Source: JBPOFM01 sp041391925 (GTDB lineage Bacteria; Bacteroidota; Bacteroidia; Flavobacteriales; Flavobacteriaceae). Taken from it: DNA of 64,000 nt. The stretch lies in contig JAWKNA010000008.1 of NCBI GenBank assembly GCA_041391925.1, positions 124,001 to 188,000 on the forward strand. The letters run 5' to 3'. This document shows, in pieces, positions 45,005-53,729 of the stretch. Each line of letters starts with the position of its first letter. The stretch's first letter is position 1. The translations under genes were made by a program, and so were the position numbers. Under the pieces are notes generated by a model, which saw only the letters and a list, made by a program, of their open reading frames with translations, made no database searches and was not told where the DNA came from.

Positions 45005-45031
45005 CCACATCATTCAAACACCTAATTTTTT

Positions 45032-48000
45032 ATGTCCGATTTCAACTTTAAAAAGTGGAATACCATCACGGGATGGATTGTTTTTGCCATTGCGCTTCTT
45101 GTTTATGGCATGACCATTGAACCAACCGTTAGCTTTTGGGATGCTGGAGAATATATACTTACCTCCTCAAAATTACAAGTAGGACATCCCCCAGGAGCAC
45201 CATTGTTTCAAATGTTTGGAGCCTTTTTCTCGATGTTTGCACTCAAACCTACCCAAATAGGGATGATGATAAACATGATGAGTGCTGTTGCCAGTGCATT
45301 TACTATTTTATTCATGTTCTGGACCATCACTCTTTTGCTTAAAAAACTGATCAAATCGGATGAAGAACTAACTACAAACAAGAAAGTCGCCTTACTTGGA
45401 AGTGGTGTGGTAGGAAGTTTGGCTTTTACATTTACCGATTCATTTTGGTTCAATGCCGTTGAAACCGAAGTATATGCAATGGCTACCTTAATCATGGCAG
45501 TTATGTTTTGGTTAGCGTTGCGTTGGGAACAAGACATGCACAAACCTCGTGGAAACCGTTGGCTGATTTTGATTGCTTTTGTCATTGGTCTTTCCTTTGG
45601 GGTTCACTTTATGGGATTGTTGACCATTCCCGCAATTGGATTGATTTATTATTTTAAAAACTATAAAACCATCACTTGGCAAAACTTTATAATTGCCAAT
45701 GTGGTTTCTGCCGCAATTCTCCTGTTCATCTTTAAATTGTTATTGCCAAATGCATTGAAGATTTTCAGTATTTCTGAAATATTCTTTGTCAACAGTTTTG
45801 GTTTACCATTCAATTCTGGAACCATCATAGCAGCATTGATTGTCATTGGTTTGTTCTATTACGGACTCAATTACACACGGAAAAAAGGATATGTAAATGC
45901 CAACACCTTAATTCTTTGTTTGATATTCATCTTTGTTGGTTTCTCTTCTTGGGTCATGTTGCCAATAAGAGCCAATGCCAATGTGGTGATCAATGAGAAC
46001 AATCCGTCCAGTGCGCGTGAGCTTCTAGCCTATTACAATTTAGAGCAATATCCTGAAACACATTTGTTTTATGGGCCTTTGTTTACAGAAGTTTATACAG
46101 GTTTGGATGAAAATGAACCATATGTTGACGATAAACCGAAATATGAAAAGGACGATAAAACAGATAAATATATCATCGTCAACGATTATAAAAACTCCAA
46201 ACAAAATTACAATTCTTCACAAGCAGCAATACTTCCAAGAATGTGGAGCTCTGAAAATGCTGAAAATTATATGATGTTTACTGGTCTTTTGGACTTTTCC
46301 ATCAAGCCGGAATATCAAATGCAAAACGAACTGCGTTCCATAATTAGCAACTTTAAGCAGAGCGTGGCAGAAGGTAAGGTGGATTATGAAGACTATAACA
46401 CGTTTCTGAAACAATTCGGGCAGTATTTAGATATCGAAAAACCATCTTTAGCACAAAACCTTGGTTTTATGTTCGAATATCAATTTGGTTATATGTACTG
46501 GCGTTATTTTATGTGGAATTTCGTCGGGAAACAAAATGACATTCAAGGGAAATATGACGACATGAATGGCAACTGGATCAGCGGTATCAAGCCCATTGAT
46601 GCATGGCACCTCAATATGTCACAAGATAATTTGCCAAGCGACGTCAAAAACAATAAAGGTCGCAATACCTATTATTTTCTACCATTGATTTTGGGACTGA
46701 TTGGCTTATTTTTTCTTTTCAATAAGGACAAAAAACGATTTTGGGTACTGTTGGTGTTTTTCCTTTTGACAGGTCTCGCCATTCAATTTTATACCAATGT
46801 GCGTCCCTTTGAACCAAGAGAACGTGATTATTCTGTGGTTGGTTCGTTTTATGTGTTTGCTATTTGGATAGGATTTGGTGTCTATGCCATTTTTGATGCG
46901 TTGCGAAGCTACGTAAAGTCAGTTGCTCTAGCACCAGCCATTACAGTTGTGTGTTTGGCGTTGGTACCAGGAATTTTGGCAGCCAATAATTGGGACGATC
47001 ATGATAGATCTCACAAAGAAACTGCACATTCCATGGCTGTTGCCTATTTAGAATCGTGCGCTCCAAACGCTATTTTGTTTACCATTGGAGACAACGATAG
47101 TTTTCCGCTTTGGTATGCACAGGAGATTGAAGGCATTCGTCGAGATGTGAGAGTTGTGAATACCAGCCTGTTCCAAACGGATTGGTACATAGACCAGATG
47201 AAGCGTAAAGCCTACACCAGCGACCCGATTCCGTCACAATTGACGCATGATCAATATAAATATGGAACACGCGATTACATTCCTTACAAAGGAATTACTA
47301 AAGACACCTTGAGCATTAAGGATTTCATGGATTTTGTAGTAAGTGACAATCCACGAACCAAATTGAAATATGTGATGCAGCAGGAAGGCGACGACCCAAG
47401 TGTGTATCCCAATCAAATGGTCAATGGAAATTATTTCCCGACCAAATATGTGAAAATTCCTGTCAATAAAGAAGAGGTTCTTAAAAACGGCATTGTACAA
47501 CAAAAAGATGCTGATAAAATTGTGGACAATATCGTCATCGAAATCAAAGGAAGTGCTATCTATAAAAATAGACTGTTGATGTTGGATGTCGTTGCCAGCA
47601 ACCATTGGAAACGCCCTATCTATTTCACAGGTGGAAGTTTTGGCGACGACGATTATATCTGGATGAAAGACTACCTACAGCTGGATGGTTTGTGCTATAA
47701 ATTGGTGCCCATCAAAACGCCTGTGGATAGAGCCAATCCTTTTGATATGGGTCGAGTCGATACTGATGTGATGTACGACAAAGTCATGGCTTGGGATTGG
47801 GGCAATAGTGGCACTGACATTTACTATGATGTTGAGACCCGTAAAAATGGCATTACTTACAGAGGCAATTTGGCAAGATTGATTGAACAACTCATCAATG
47901 AGGACAAATTGGACAAAGCCGAAAAAGTAGCAGATTTGGCAATGGAAAAAATGCCTGTGGATGATTATGGTTATTACACGCTTTTGGAGCCTTATATCAG

Positions 48001-48340
48001 TGCATATTATGAAATAGGTAATAAACAAAAAGGGCAAAAATTGTATAAAGACGTTTCTAAAAAATATCAAGAAAATCTGACCTATTACAGTAAGTTGGAC
48101 ATCGAAGACCAAACTCGTTTGCTAGATGAAATTGTAACTGATATTGAGCGATACAGAAGTTTGGTAGATGTTCTGGTCGTCTATGATAAGGATTTCGCAA
48201 AAGATGAAACTGAAAAATTCAACAATTATCTTAAACTGTTCAGTCATTTTATGGGAGAAGACCCTGAAAGAAAAGAAGTCCCTAGAGAGGACATTGATAT
48301 TCCTTTAGACACCATGGATACAATTTTAAAATCACAATAG
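45032..48340 (+). CDS. DUF2723 family membrane protein (glycosyltransferase-like)
   Basis: An 1102-residue membrane protein. The N-terminal DUF2723 region (about 1-330) has repeated helices with the family motif EPTVSFWDAGEYI near 30-42, where the Asp-Ala-Gly-Glu resembles the catalytic loop of GT-C protein O-mannosyltransferases. Helices resume at about 545-640 (FLPLILGLIGLFFLFN and later), then a soluble region follows (IGDNDSFPLWYAQEIEGIR, NHWKRPIYFTGG). The C-terminal 150 residues are helical and TPR-like. The family is abundant in Bacteroidota and is proposed to handle lipid-linked sugars, but the activity of this protein is not shown by sequence. Confidence 0.85.
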   Translation: MSDFNFKKWNTITGWIVFAIALLVYGMTIEPTVSFWDAGEYILTSSKLQVGHPPGAPLFQMFGAFFSMFALKPTQIGMMINMMSAVASAFTILFMFWTITLLLKKLIKSDEELTTNKKVALLGSGVVGSLAFTFTDSFWFNAVETEVYAMATLIMAVMFWLALRWEQDMHKPRGNRWLILIAFVIGLSFGVHFMGLLTIPAIGLIYYFKNYKTITWQNFIIANVVSAAILLFIFKLLLPNALKIFSISEIFFVNSFGLPFNSGTIIAALIVIGLFYYGLNYTRKKGYVNANTLILCLIFIFVGFSSWVMLPIRANANVVINENNPSSARELLAYYNLEQYPETHLFYGPLFTEVYTGLDENEPYVDDKPKYEKDDKTDKYIIVNDYKNSKQNYNSSQAAILPRMWSSENAENYMMFTGLLDFSIKPEYQMQNELRSIISNFKQSVAEGKVDYEDYNTFLKQFGQYLDIEKPSLAQNLGFMFEYQFGYMYWRYFMWNFVGKQNDIQGKYDDMNGNWISGIKPIDAWHLNMSQDNLPSDVKNNKGRNTYYFLPLILGLIGLFFLFNKDKKRFWVLLVFFLLTGLAIQFYTNVRPFEPRERDYSVVGSFYVFAIWIGFGVYAIFDALRSYVKSVALAPAITVVCLALVPGILAANNWDDHDRSHKETAHSMAVAYLESCAPNAILFTIGDNDSFPLWYAQEIEGIRRDVRVVNTSLFQTDWYIDQMKRKAYTSDPIPSQLTHDQYKYGTRDYIPYKGITKDTLSIKDFMDFVVSDNPRTKLKYVMQQEGDDPSVYPNQMVNGNYFPTKYVKIPVNKEEVLKNGIVQQKDADKIVDNIVIEIKGSAIYKNRLLMLDVVASNHWKRPIYFTGGSFGDDDYIWMKDYLQLDGLCYKLVPIKTPVDRANPFDMGRVDTDVMYDKVMAWDWGNSGTDIYYDVETRKNGITYRGNLARLIEQLINEDKLDKAEKVADLAMEKMPVDDYGYYTLLEPYISAYYEIGNKQKGQKLYKDVSKKYQENLTYYSKLDIEDQTRLLDEIVTDIERYRSLVDVLVVYDKDFAKDETEKFNNYLKLFSHFMGEDPERKEVPREDIDIPLDTMDTILKSQ

Positions 48341-48346
48341 ACAATT

Positions 48347-49006
48347 TTGATTATTGTTCCAGTAAAAACACCATCGCTCGTCAAAAAAATATTTCGAAGT
48401 TACGTTTGGGATATAAAGACAAAGACCGATGAAAAGATACTATATCTCACATTTGATGACGGCCCAACACCAGAAATTACCGATTGGACTTTGGATGTTT
48501 TAAAACAGTACAATGCAAAAGCCACTTTTTTTTGTATTGGCAACAATATTGAAAAATATCCTACTATCTTCCAAAGAATTCATAATGAAGGCCATTCGGC
48601 GGGAAATCACACCTTAAATCATTGTAGAGGTTGGAAAACAAAAACGAAAGCGTATGTTGATGAAGTTATAAGAACTCAAGAATGCATTCATTCAAAAATC
48701 GATAATCATCAATCTACACTTGCTAAATTCTTTCGACCTCCTTATGGTCAAATCACTTCAAAACAAGGAAAATCTTTGCTGAAACTTGGATATAAAATAA
48801 TCATGTGGGACATATTGGCTTTTGATTGGAAAGATTCTGTCACGAATGAACAATGCTATCAAAATGTAATCTCTAAAGCCACTTCCGGAAGTATCATCGT
48901 TTTTCACGATAGCGTGAAGGCCTCCGAGCGTATGCAATATGCATTACCAAAAGTTTTGGATTATTTTTCCGAAAAAGGTTTTGAATTTAGACGTATTCCT
49001 GGATGA
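48347..49006 (+). CDS. Polysaccharide deacetylase (NodB family)
   Basis: Metal-dependent de-N- or O-acetylase of surface sugars or peptidoglycan. The 219-residue protein has the five NodB motifs: LTFDDGPTP (catalytic Asp and metal Asp), SAGNHTLNH (HxxxH metal histidines), RPPYG, the MWDILAFDW region, and IVFHDS. It starts with TTG, 6 bases after the DUF2723 stop; no ATG occurs in frame until past the third motif, so the codon is genuinely non-ATG or initiation is unusual. No signal peptide is apparent; the N-terminus (MIIVPVKTPSLVKKIFRSYV) is weakly amphipathic. It converges with the thioredoxin-like gene, overlapping by 20 bases. Confidence 0.9.
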   Translation: MIIVPVKTPSLVKKIFRSYVWDIKTKTDEKILYLTFDDGPTPEITDWTLDVLKQYNAKATFFCIGNNIEKYPTIFQRIHNEGHSAGNHTLNHCRGWKTKTKAYVDEVIRTQECIHSKIDNHQSTLAKFFRPPYGQITSKQGKSLLKLGYKIIMWDILAFDWKDSVTNEQCYQNVISKATSGSIIVFHDSVKASERMQYALPKVLDYFSEKGFEFRRIPG

Positions 49007-49283
49007 TACCAATGAGGGTATTGGCATCTTGCTCACCACTATGGCGCCATTTCATTTCGCCGCTTTTATAGATAATGAGGGTTGGCAAGTTTTTGACCCG
49101 AAGTGCTTCTGCCAATTCCTTATTTTTATCAACGTCTATTTTTATGACTTTGGCCTTGTCCCCAAGTGCAGCAGCAACATCTCTTAACACAGGATGCATG
49201 GCCGTAGATTGTTCATTCCATTCGGTAAAAAAATCCAATAAAACAGGAATATCGACATCAATTAATTCCCCAAATTTTGACAT
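48987..49283 (-). CDS. Thioredoxin-fold protein lacking the active-site cysteines
   Basis: A 98-residue cytoplasmic thioredoxin homologue. Strand and helix pattern are intact: PVLLDFFTEW, PVLRDVAAALGDKAKVIKID, the cis-proline in NLPTLIIYKSG and the C-terminal QDANTLIGIIQEYV. However, where thioredoxin has WCGPC this protein has WNEQS (residues 22-26), so no dithiol chemistry is possible. The remaining conservation suggests it folds and binds partners but does not reduce disulfides. The gene is single with a -7 element 32 bases upstream, and it overlaps the deacetylase 3' end on the opposite strand. Confidence 0.85.
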   Translation of the reverse strand: MSKFGELIDVDIPVLLDFFTEWNEQSTAMHPVLRDVAAALGDKAKVIKIDVDKNKELAEALRVKNLPTLIIYKSGEMKWRHSGEQDANTLIGIIQEYV

Positions 49284-49314
49284 ATAATAGTTGTTTAAGT
49301 CAAATGTGTTAGTA

Positions 49315-49322
49315 CAAACCTA
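49315..49322 (-). promoter_or_regulatory. Probable -7 element of the thioredoxin-like gene
   Basis: Minus strand TAGGTTTG, a match to TAnnTTTG, 32 bases before the ATG at 49283. No convincing -33 TTG. Confidence 0.4.
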
Positions 49323-49385
49323 CATATTTTTTTCCATATTCAGCTATATCCTACTTAAATAGGTTGCTTTTGCTCAAGAAACGCT

Positions 49386-50624
49386 TTAGGAATTCAATGT
49401 TTTTGGTCCTTTTTTGAGTTCGATTACGGTGATTTCTGGCCAAATGCCTACACGTCCTGGGTAGCCCAAATAACCAAAGCCGCGATTCACATTGATATAT
49501 TCACCATTGATATTATATACGCCAGCCCAATGTGGATACCGATATTTTATGGGACTCCATTTAACCCAACCTGGAATCTCCACACCGAATTGCATCCCGT
49601 GGGTATGGCCGCTCAAAGTCAAATGGTAATGCCAATCGTCTTTGGTAACGACCTCATCCCAATGGCTTGGGTCATGGCTCATCAAGATTTTGAAATCATC
49701 TTTATGGATGTTTTCTGATGCCTTTTTCAGGTCACCATTCTTTTTAAAACCACCTTTCCCCCAGTTTTCTACACCAATGAGAGCAATTCGCTGTCCATTA
49801 CGTTCTATAAATCTACTTTCATTCAACAGCAAATCATAACCCATCTCTCTTTGCAAAAATTTCAAATCTTCCAGATTTTGTTCTTTTTCCGCTTCACTGT
49901 TCCAATCGATGTAATCGCCATAATCATGGTTTCCCAGCACTGAATACACACCATCTTTTGCTTTCAATTGACTGAACAATTCTTTCCAAGGCAACATTTC
50001 GGTGGTTTTGTTGTTCACCAAATCACCAGTAAACAAAATGACATCACTTTTTTGCTCCTTGACCAAATTGACAGCATATTCTATTTTTTCATGATTGTCA
50101 AAACTTCCAGAATGAATGTCACTGATCTGCGTAATACGATACCCATCAAAAGCTTCTGGAAGGTCTTCAAAATGCAGGGTGTGCTTCAAAACCCTGAAAT
50201 TATATTTTCCTTGGTACATTCCATATAGCAATGACGCAAACGGAATTGAGGCAATTCCAATAGCAATGCCACTTATGAACTTTCTTCTGGAAGGTACATG
50301 GTACACTTGTTTTGTGCCAAAAAATTTCTCGTAAGCACCCATACATAACCGGACAATGTCTTCTCCAAGAATAAATGGTATCAATACTAAGTTGAACAAT
50401 ATAAAAGACAGCAAAAAACCAAATGCATAACTTTTGGCAGGCGAAAGTACTCGCCCTTCTGACGACATGCTAAATTGGATGATAAAATTGCCCACAATCA
50501 AAATGGCAATACCAATGAACAAATAGTGAATCCATGGGTTTTTTGAGACAGTTTTTATGGCTTGGAACCCATAGAAGGAAAGTAAAATGAAAAAAAGTGT
50601 AATAAAAATAAGCCAACGCATCAT
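49386..50624 (-). CDS. Membrane-anchored metallophosphoesterase
   Basis: A 412-residue protein with about four N-terminal helices (to about 105), then a calcineurin-like phosphoesterase domain. Metal-binding motifs: DIHSG (D-x-H), FTGDLVNN (G-D), GNHDYGDY (G-N-H-D), MSHDP and SGHTHGMQFG (G-H-x-H). The twin-arginine-like SRRKFISGIAIG before another hydrophobic stretch, at about 134-145, is unusual inside a multi-helix protein. The substrate is unknown; UDP-diacylglucosamine or phospholipid phosphatases are the nearest families. I use the ATG at 50624; a TTG at 50642 adds 6 residues but falls on a -7 element. Confidence 0.86.
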   Translation of the reverse strand: MMRWLIFITLFFILLSFYGFQAIKTVSKNPWIHYLFIGIAILIVGNFIIQFSMSSEGRVLSPAKSYAFGFLLSFILFNLVLIPFILGEDIVRLCMGAYEKFFGTKQVYHVPSRRKFISGIAIGIASIPFASLLYGMYQGKYNFRVLKHTLHFEDLPEAFDGYRITQISDIHSGSFDNHEKIEYAVNLVKEQKSDVILFTGDLVNNKTTEMLPWKELFSQLKAKDGVYSVLGNHDYGDYIDWNSEAEKEQNLEDLKFLQREMGYDLLLNESRFIERNGQRIALIGVENWGKGGFKKNGDLKKASENIHKDDFKILMSHDPSHWDEVVTKDDWHYHLTLSGHTHGMQFGVEIPGWVKWSPIKYRYPHWAGVYNINGEYINVNRGFGYLGYPGRVGIWPEITVIELKKGPKTLNS

Positions 50625-50639
50625 GGGAGCAGTTTTGTC

Positions 50640-50647
50640 CAAAGATA
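50640..50647 (-). promoter_or_regulatory. Probable -7 element of the metallophosphoesterase gene
   Basis: Minus strand TATCTTTG, a full match to TAnnTTTG, 16 bases before the ATG at 50624. It overlaps the TTG codon at 50642, which rules that codon out as a start. Confidence 0.45.
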
Positions 50648-50739
50648 AATGAATTAAACCGTTATTAAAATGTTACGATTAAATTTAACCATCCCTTAAG
50701 ATTTAGTATATTTCGGAAGCATTTAGAATTGCTTGGCTA

Positions 50740-53682
50740 ATGAAACCTATTTTATCCGTCTTGTTTGCCTTCGTTTTGATGGTTGGGTGTGACAATAAAC
50801 CTAAAACCGTATCGGCAAAAAAAGACACTTCTTTAATATCTTATGTAAATCCATTTATTGGAACTGGTGGTCATGGCCACACATTCCCGGGTGCAACCAT
50901 GCCATTTGGCATGATGCAATTAAGTCCAGACACACGGCTAGATGGTTGGGATGGCTGTTCTGGCTATCATTATTCGGACACATACATTTACGGTTTTTCA
51001 CATACACATTTGAGCGGGACAGGGGTAAGCGATTATGGAGATATTTTGTTGATGCCAACCACAAGAGTGGTTTTTAATAATGGAAGTGATGGAAAAACAG
51101 GCTATCGTTCCAAATTCTCACATAAGACGGAAGTTGCAGAACCTGGTTTTTATAAAGTGAAATTGGAAGACACACGGATTGATGTTGAATTGACTGTTTC
51201 AACTCGTAGTGGTATTCATAAATATCAATATCCTACAGCCCAAAACCAGATGTTGGTTCTCGATTTGCTACATCGCGATGAATTGTTAAGCGGAAGCATC
51301 AAGCGTATTTCAGATACAGAAATTTCTGGGCATCGACATTCTTCGGCCTGGGCAAAACAGCAAAAGCTCTATTATTATATCAAATTTTCACATCCAATTT
51401 CAGTTGATCTCGGCGCTTCTAAAAGTCAATATAAAAACAAGAAAGCAATATTCCAGTTCAATAACCCAAAAAACGAACCAGTGTATGTAAAAATTGGCAT
51501 CAGTCCTGTGGATGAGGAAGGTGCCAAAAAAAATCTGGAAACCGAAATTGGTGACAAAACCTTTGACCAGATAAAAGATGAAGCGCAGTCAAAATGGGAA
51601 AAACAATTGGAAAAAATCGTGGTTGAAAGCAACAACAAAGACTATAAAACCAACTTTTACACAGCACTTTACCATACAATGATTGCTCCGAATATCTATC
51701 AAGATGTGGATGGACGTTATCGTGGCATGGATTTAAAAGTCCATGAAACCAAAAAATTCAATTATTATACAGTCTTTTCACTTTGGGACACCTATCGTGC
51801 ATCGCATCCATTATATACAATTATCGAGCAAGATAGAACCAATGACTTTATCAACACGTTTATTTCCAAATATAATGAAGGAGGCATCATGCCGATTTGG
51901 GATTTGTCCGGAAATTACACAGGTTGTATGATTGGCTATCACGCAGTTCCTGTCATTGCAGATGCGTATTTAAAAGATATTCGCGGTTACGACGCCGAAA
52001 AAGCGTTCGAGGCGATGAAATTTTCCGCTACGCGAAATTGGCTCGGTCTGGAATCCTATAAAAAATATGGTTTTATTCCTGTGGAAGAAGAAAGTGAATC
52101 TGTTTCAAAAACCTTAGAGTATGCCTATGATGATTGGACGATTGCTCAAATGGCAAAAGAAATGGGGAAAGACGATGATGAAGAAATATTTTATAAACGA
52201 GCACAAAATTATAAAAACGTGTATGACCCTGAAAGTAAATTTATGAGAGGTCGTTTCCGAAATACATGGTTCTCGCCGTTTGACCCTTACGAAGTAAATT
52301 TCAATTATACCGAAGCCAATGCTTGGCAATATAGTTTTTATGTGCCCCAAGATATTACTGGTTTTATGGAATTAATGGGAGGCAAAGATTTCTTGGATTT
52401 ACAATTGGATACATTATTCACTGCCAAAGCAAAAACGTCTGGACGTGAACAAGCAGATATTACAGGTTTGATTGGGCAATATGCTCACGGCAATGAGCCG
52501 AGTCACCACATGGCGTATCTGTATAATTTTGTTAACAAGCCCTATAAAACCCAAGAGAAAATCCATCAGATTCTGACAACGCTCTACAAAAACGACCCAG
52601 ATGGTATTTCGGGAAATGAAGATTGTGGACAGATGAGTGCGTGGTATGTGTTCAGTGCCATGGGATTTTATCCTGTGACGCCGGGATCTAACCAATATAT
52701 CATTGGAACACCATTGTTCGATAAAGCAACCATCAATCTTGAAAATGGTGAAAAATTCCACATCAAAGCCTATGATTTAAGTGATGAAAACATTTACATC
52801 GACCACGCAAAATTGAATGGACGAACTTTGGACGAAACCTACATTTCACATAGAGACATTATGGATGGCGGTACGTTGGAATTGTGGATGACGAGCCAAC
52901 CAAGCGACTGGGGAACGGCTGAAGGTGATGAGCCAGTAACCGACATTGACGATTACAAAATCGTTCCTGCACCTTATATTGAAAAAGGCGAGGTCGCATT
53001 TAAAGGAGAAACAGAAGTCACGTTGGCGAATGCCGATAAAGAAGCCGAAATTTTCTATACCTTGAATGATTCTACTTACTCAAAGTATGAGAAACCGTTC
53101 AAACTATCGGAACCTACTACCTTAAAAGTTTATTCCAAAAAAGATGATGTAAAAAGCACCGCTATTTCAACTGAATTCTACAAAATTGACCCAAACGTTT
53201 CCATTGTACTAAAAACGGACTATGCTAACCAATATAATGGTGGTGGACCAAATGCCTTGATTGATGGGATTAAAGGTGCCAAGGATTTTAGGACAGGTTC
53301 GTGGCAAGGCTATCAGGATACCGATTTGGTGGCCATTGTGAATTTGGGCAATATAAAATCAGTTCAAAACGTATCAGTTAATTTCCTTCAAAATCAAAAT
53401 GCATGGATTTTTTATCCTACAGAAGTTCTGTGCTATGTTTCCAGTGACAATCAGAATTATCAATTGGTTTCCAATCAAAAAATAGAGGCTTCCAAACGCT
53501 CTAATGACAATGACATCAAAACCATCACTTTCGACTTAAAAAACAAAGACGCGCAATATGTGAAAATCGTTGGGAAGAAATTTGGCAAACTTCCAAAATG
53601 GCATTTGGGCTATCCAGATAATGGTAAAGCCTGGTTGTTTGTAGATGAAATCAGTGTTCAATCGCAGTCGCAAACGCAGTAA
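50740..53682 (+). CDS. GH92 alpha-mannosidase, lipoprotein, with CBM-like C-terminus
   Basis: Calcium-dependent exo-alpha-mannosidase of family GH92, 980 residues, the longest of three in the locus. The signal peptide ends in a lipobox (LMVGC, C17), so it is anchored, probably at the cell surface. The N-terminal beta domain opens YVNPFIGTGGHGHTFPGATM; the catalytic alpha domain has TEANAWQY, HGNEPSHH (about 582-589) and GNEDCGQMSAWYVF, typical of alpha-1,2-type enzymes. After about residue 740 comes a chitobiase-like C-terminal segment, then a discoidin (F5/8 type C) fold to about 975, likely a sugar-binding module. First gene of the glycan locus. Confidence 0.92.
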   Translation: MKPILSVLFAFVLMVGCDNKPKTVSAKKDTSLISYVNPFIGTGGHGHTFPGATMPFGMMQLSPDTRLDGWDGCSGYHYSDTYIYGFSHTHLSGTGVSDYGDILLMPTTRVVFNNGSDGKTGYRSKFSHKTEVAEPGFYKVKLEDTRIDVELTVSTRSGIHKYQYPTAQNQMLVLDLLHRDELLSGSIKRISDTEISGHRHSSAWAKQQKLYYYIKFSHPISVDLGASKSQYKNKKAIFQFNNPKNEPVYVKIGISPVDEEGAKKNLETEIGDKTFDQIKDEAQSKWEKQLEKIVVESNNKDYKTNFYTALYHTMIAPNIYQDVDGRYRGMDLKVHETKKFNYYTVFSLWDTYRASHPLYTIIEQDRTNDFINTFISKYNEGGIMPIWDLSGNYTGCMIGYHAVPVIADAYLKDIRGYDAEKAFEAMKFSATRNWLGLESYKKYGFIPVEEESESVSKTLEYAYDDWTIAQMAKEMGKDDDEEIFYKRAQNYKNVYDPESKFMRGRFRNTWFSPFDPYEVNFNYTEANAWQYSFYVPQDITGFMELMGGKDFLDLQLDTLFTAKAKTSGREQADITGLIGQYAHGNEPSHHMAYLYNFVNKPYKTQEKIHQILTTLYKNDPDGISGNEDCGQMSAWYVFSAMGFYPVTPGSNQYIIGTPLFDKATINLENGEKFHIKAYDLSDENIYIDHAKLNGRTLDETYISHRDIMDGGTLELWMTSQPSDWGTAEGDEPVTDIDDYKIVPAPYIEKGEVAFKGETEVTLANADKEAEIFYTLNDSTYSKYEKPFKLSEPTTLKVYSKKDDVKSTAISTEFYKIDPNVSIVLKTDYANQYNGGGPNALIDGIKGAKDFRTGSWQGYQDTDLVAIVNLGNIKSVQNVSVNFLQNQNAWIFYPTEVLCYVSSDNQNYQLVSNQKIEASKRSNDNDIKTITFDLKNKDAQYVKIVGKKFGKLPKWHLGYPDNGKAWLFVDEISVQSQSQTQ

Positions 53683-53729
53683 AAAAGTTCATAGTCTTAA
53701 GTCTAACATCTAATTTCTAACTAAAAATA

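Noticed and set aside
44752..45031. Possible mobile-element insertion beside tRNA-Gln
   Set aside because: tRNAs are common integration sites, but no integrase, direct repeat of the tRNA 3' end or composition change is present.
50625..50642. TTG start for the metallophosphoesterase gene
   Set aside because: It overlaps a TATCTTTG -7 element; the ATG at 50624 follows within the transcript.
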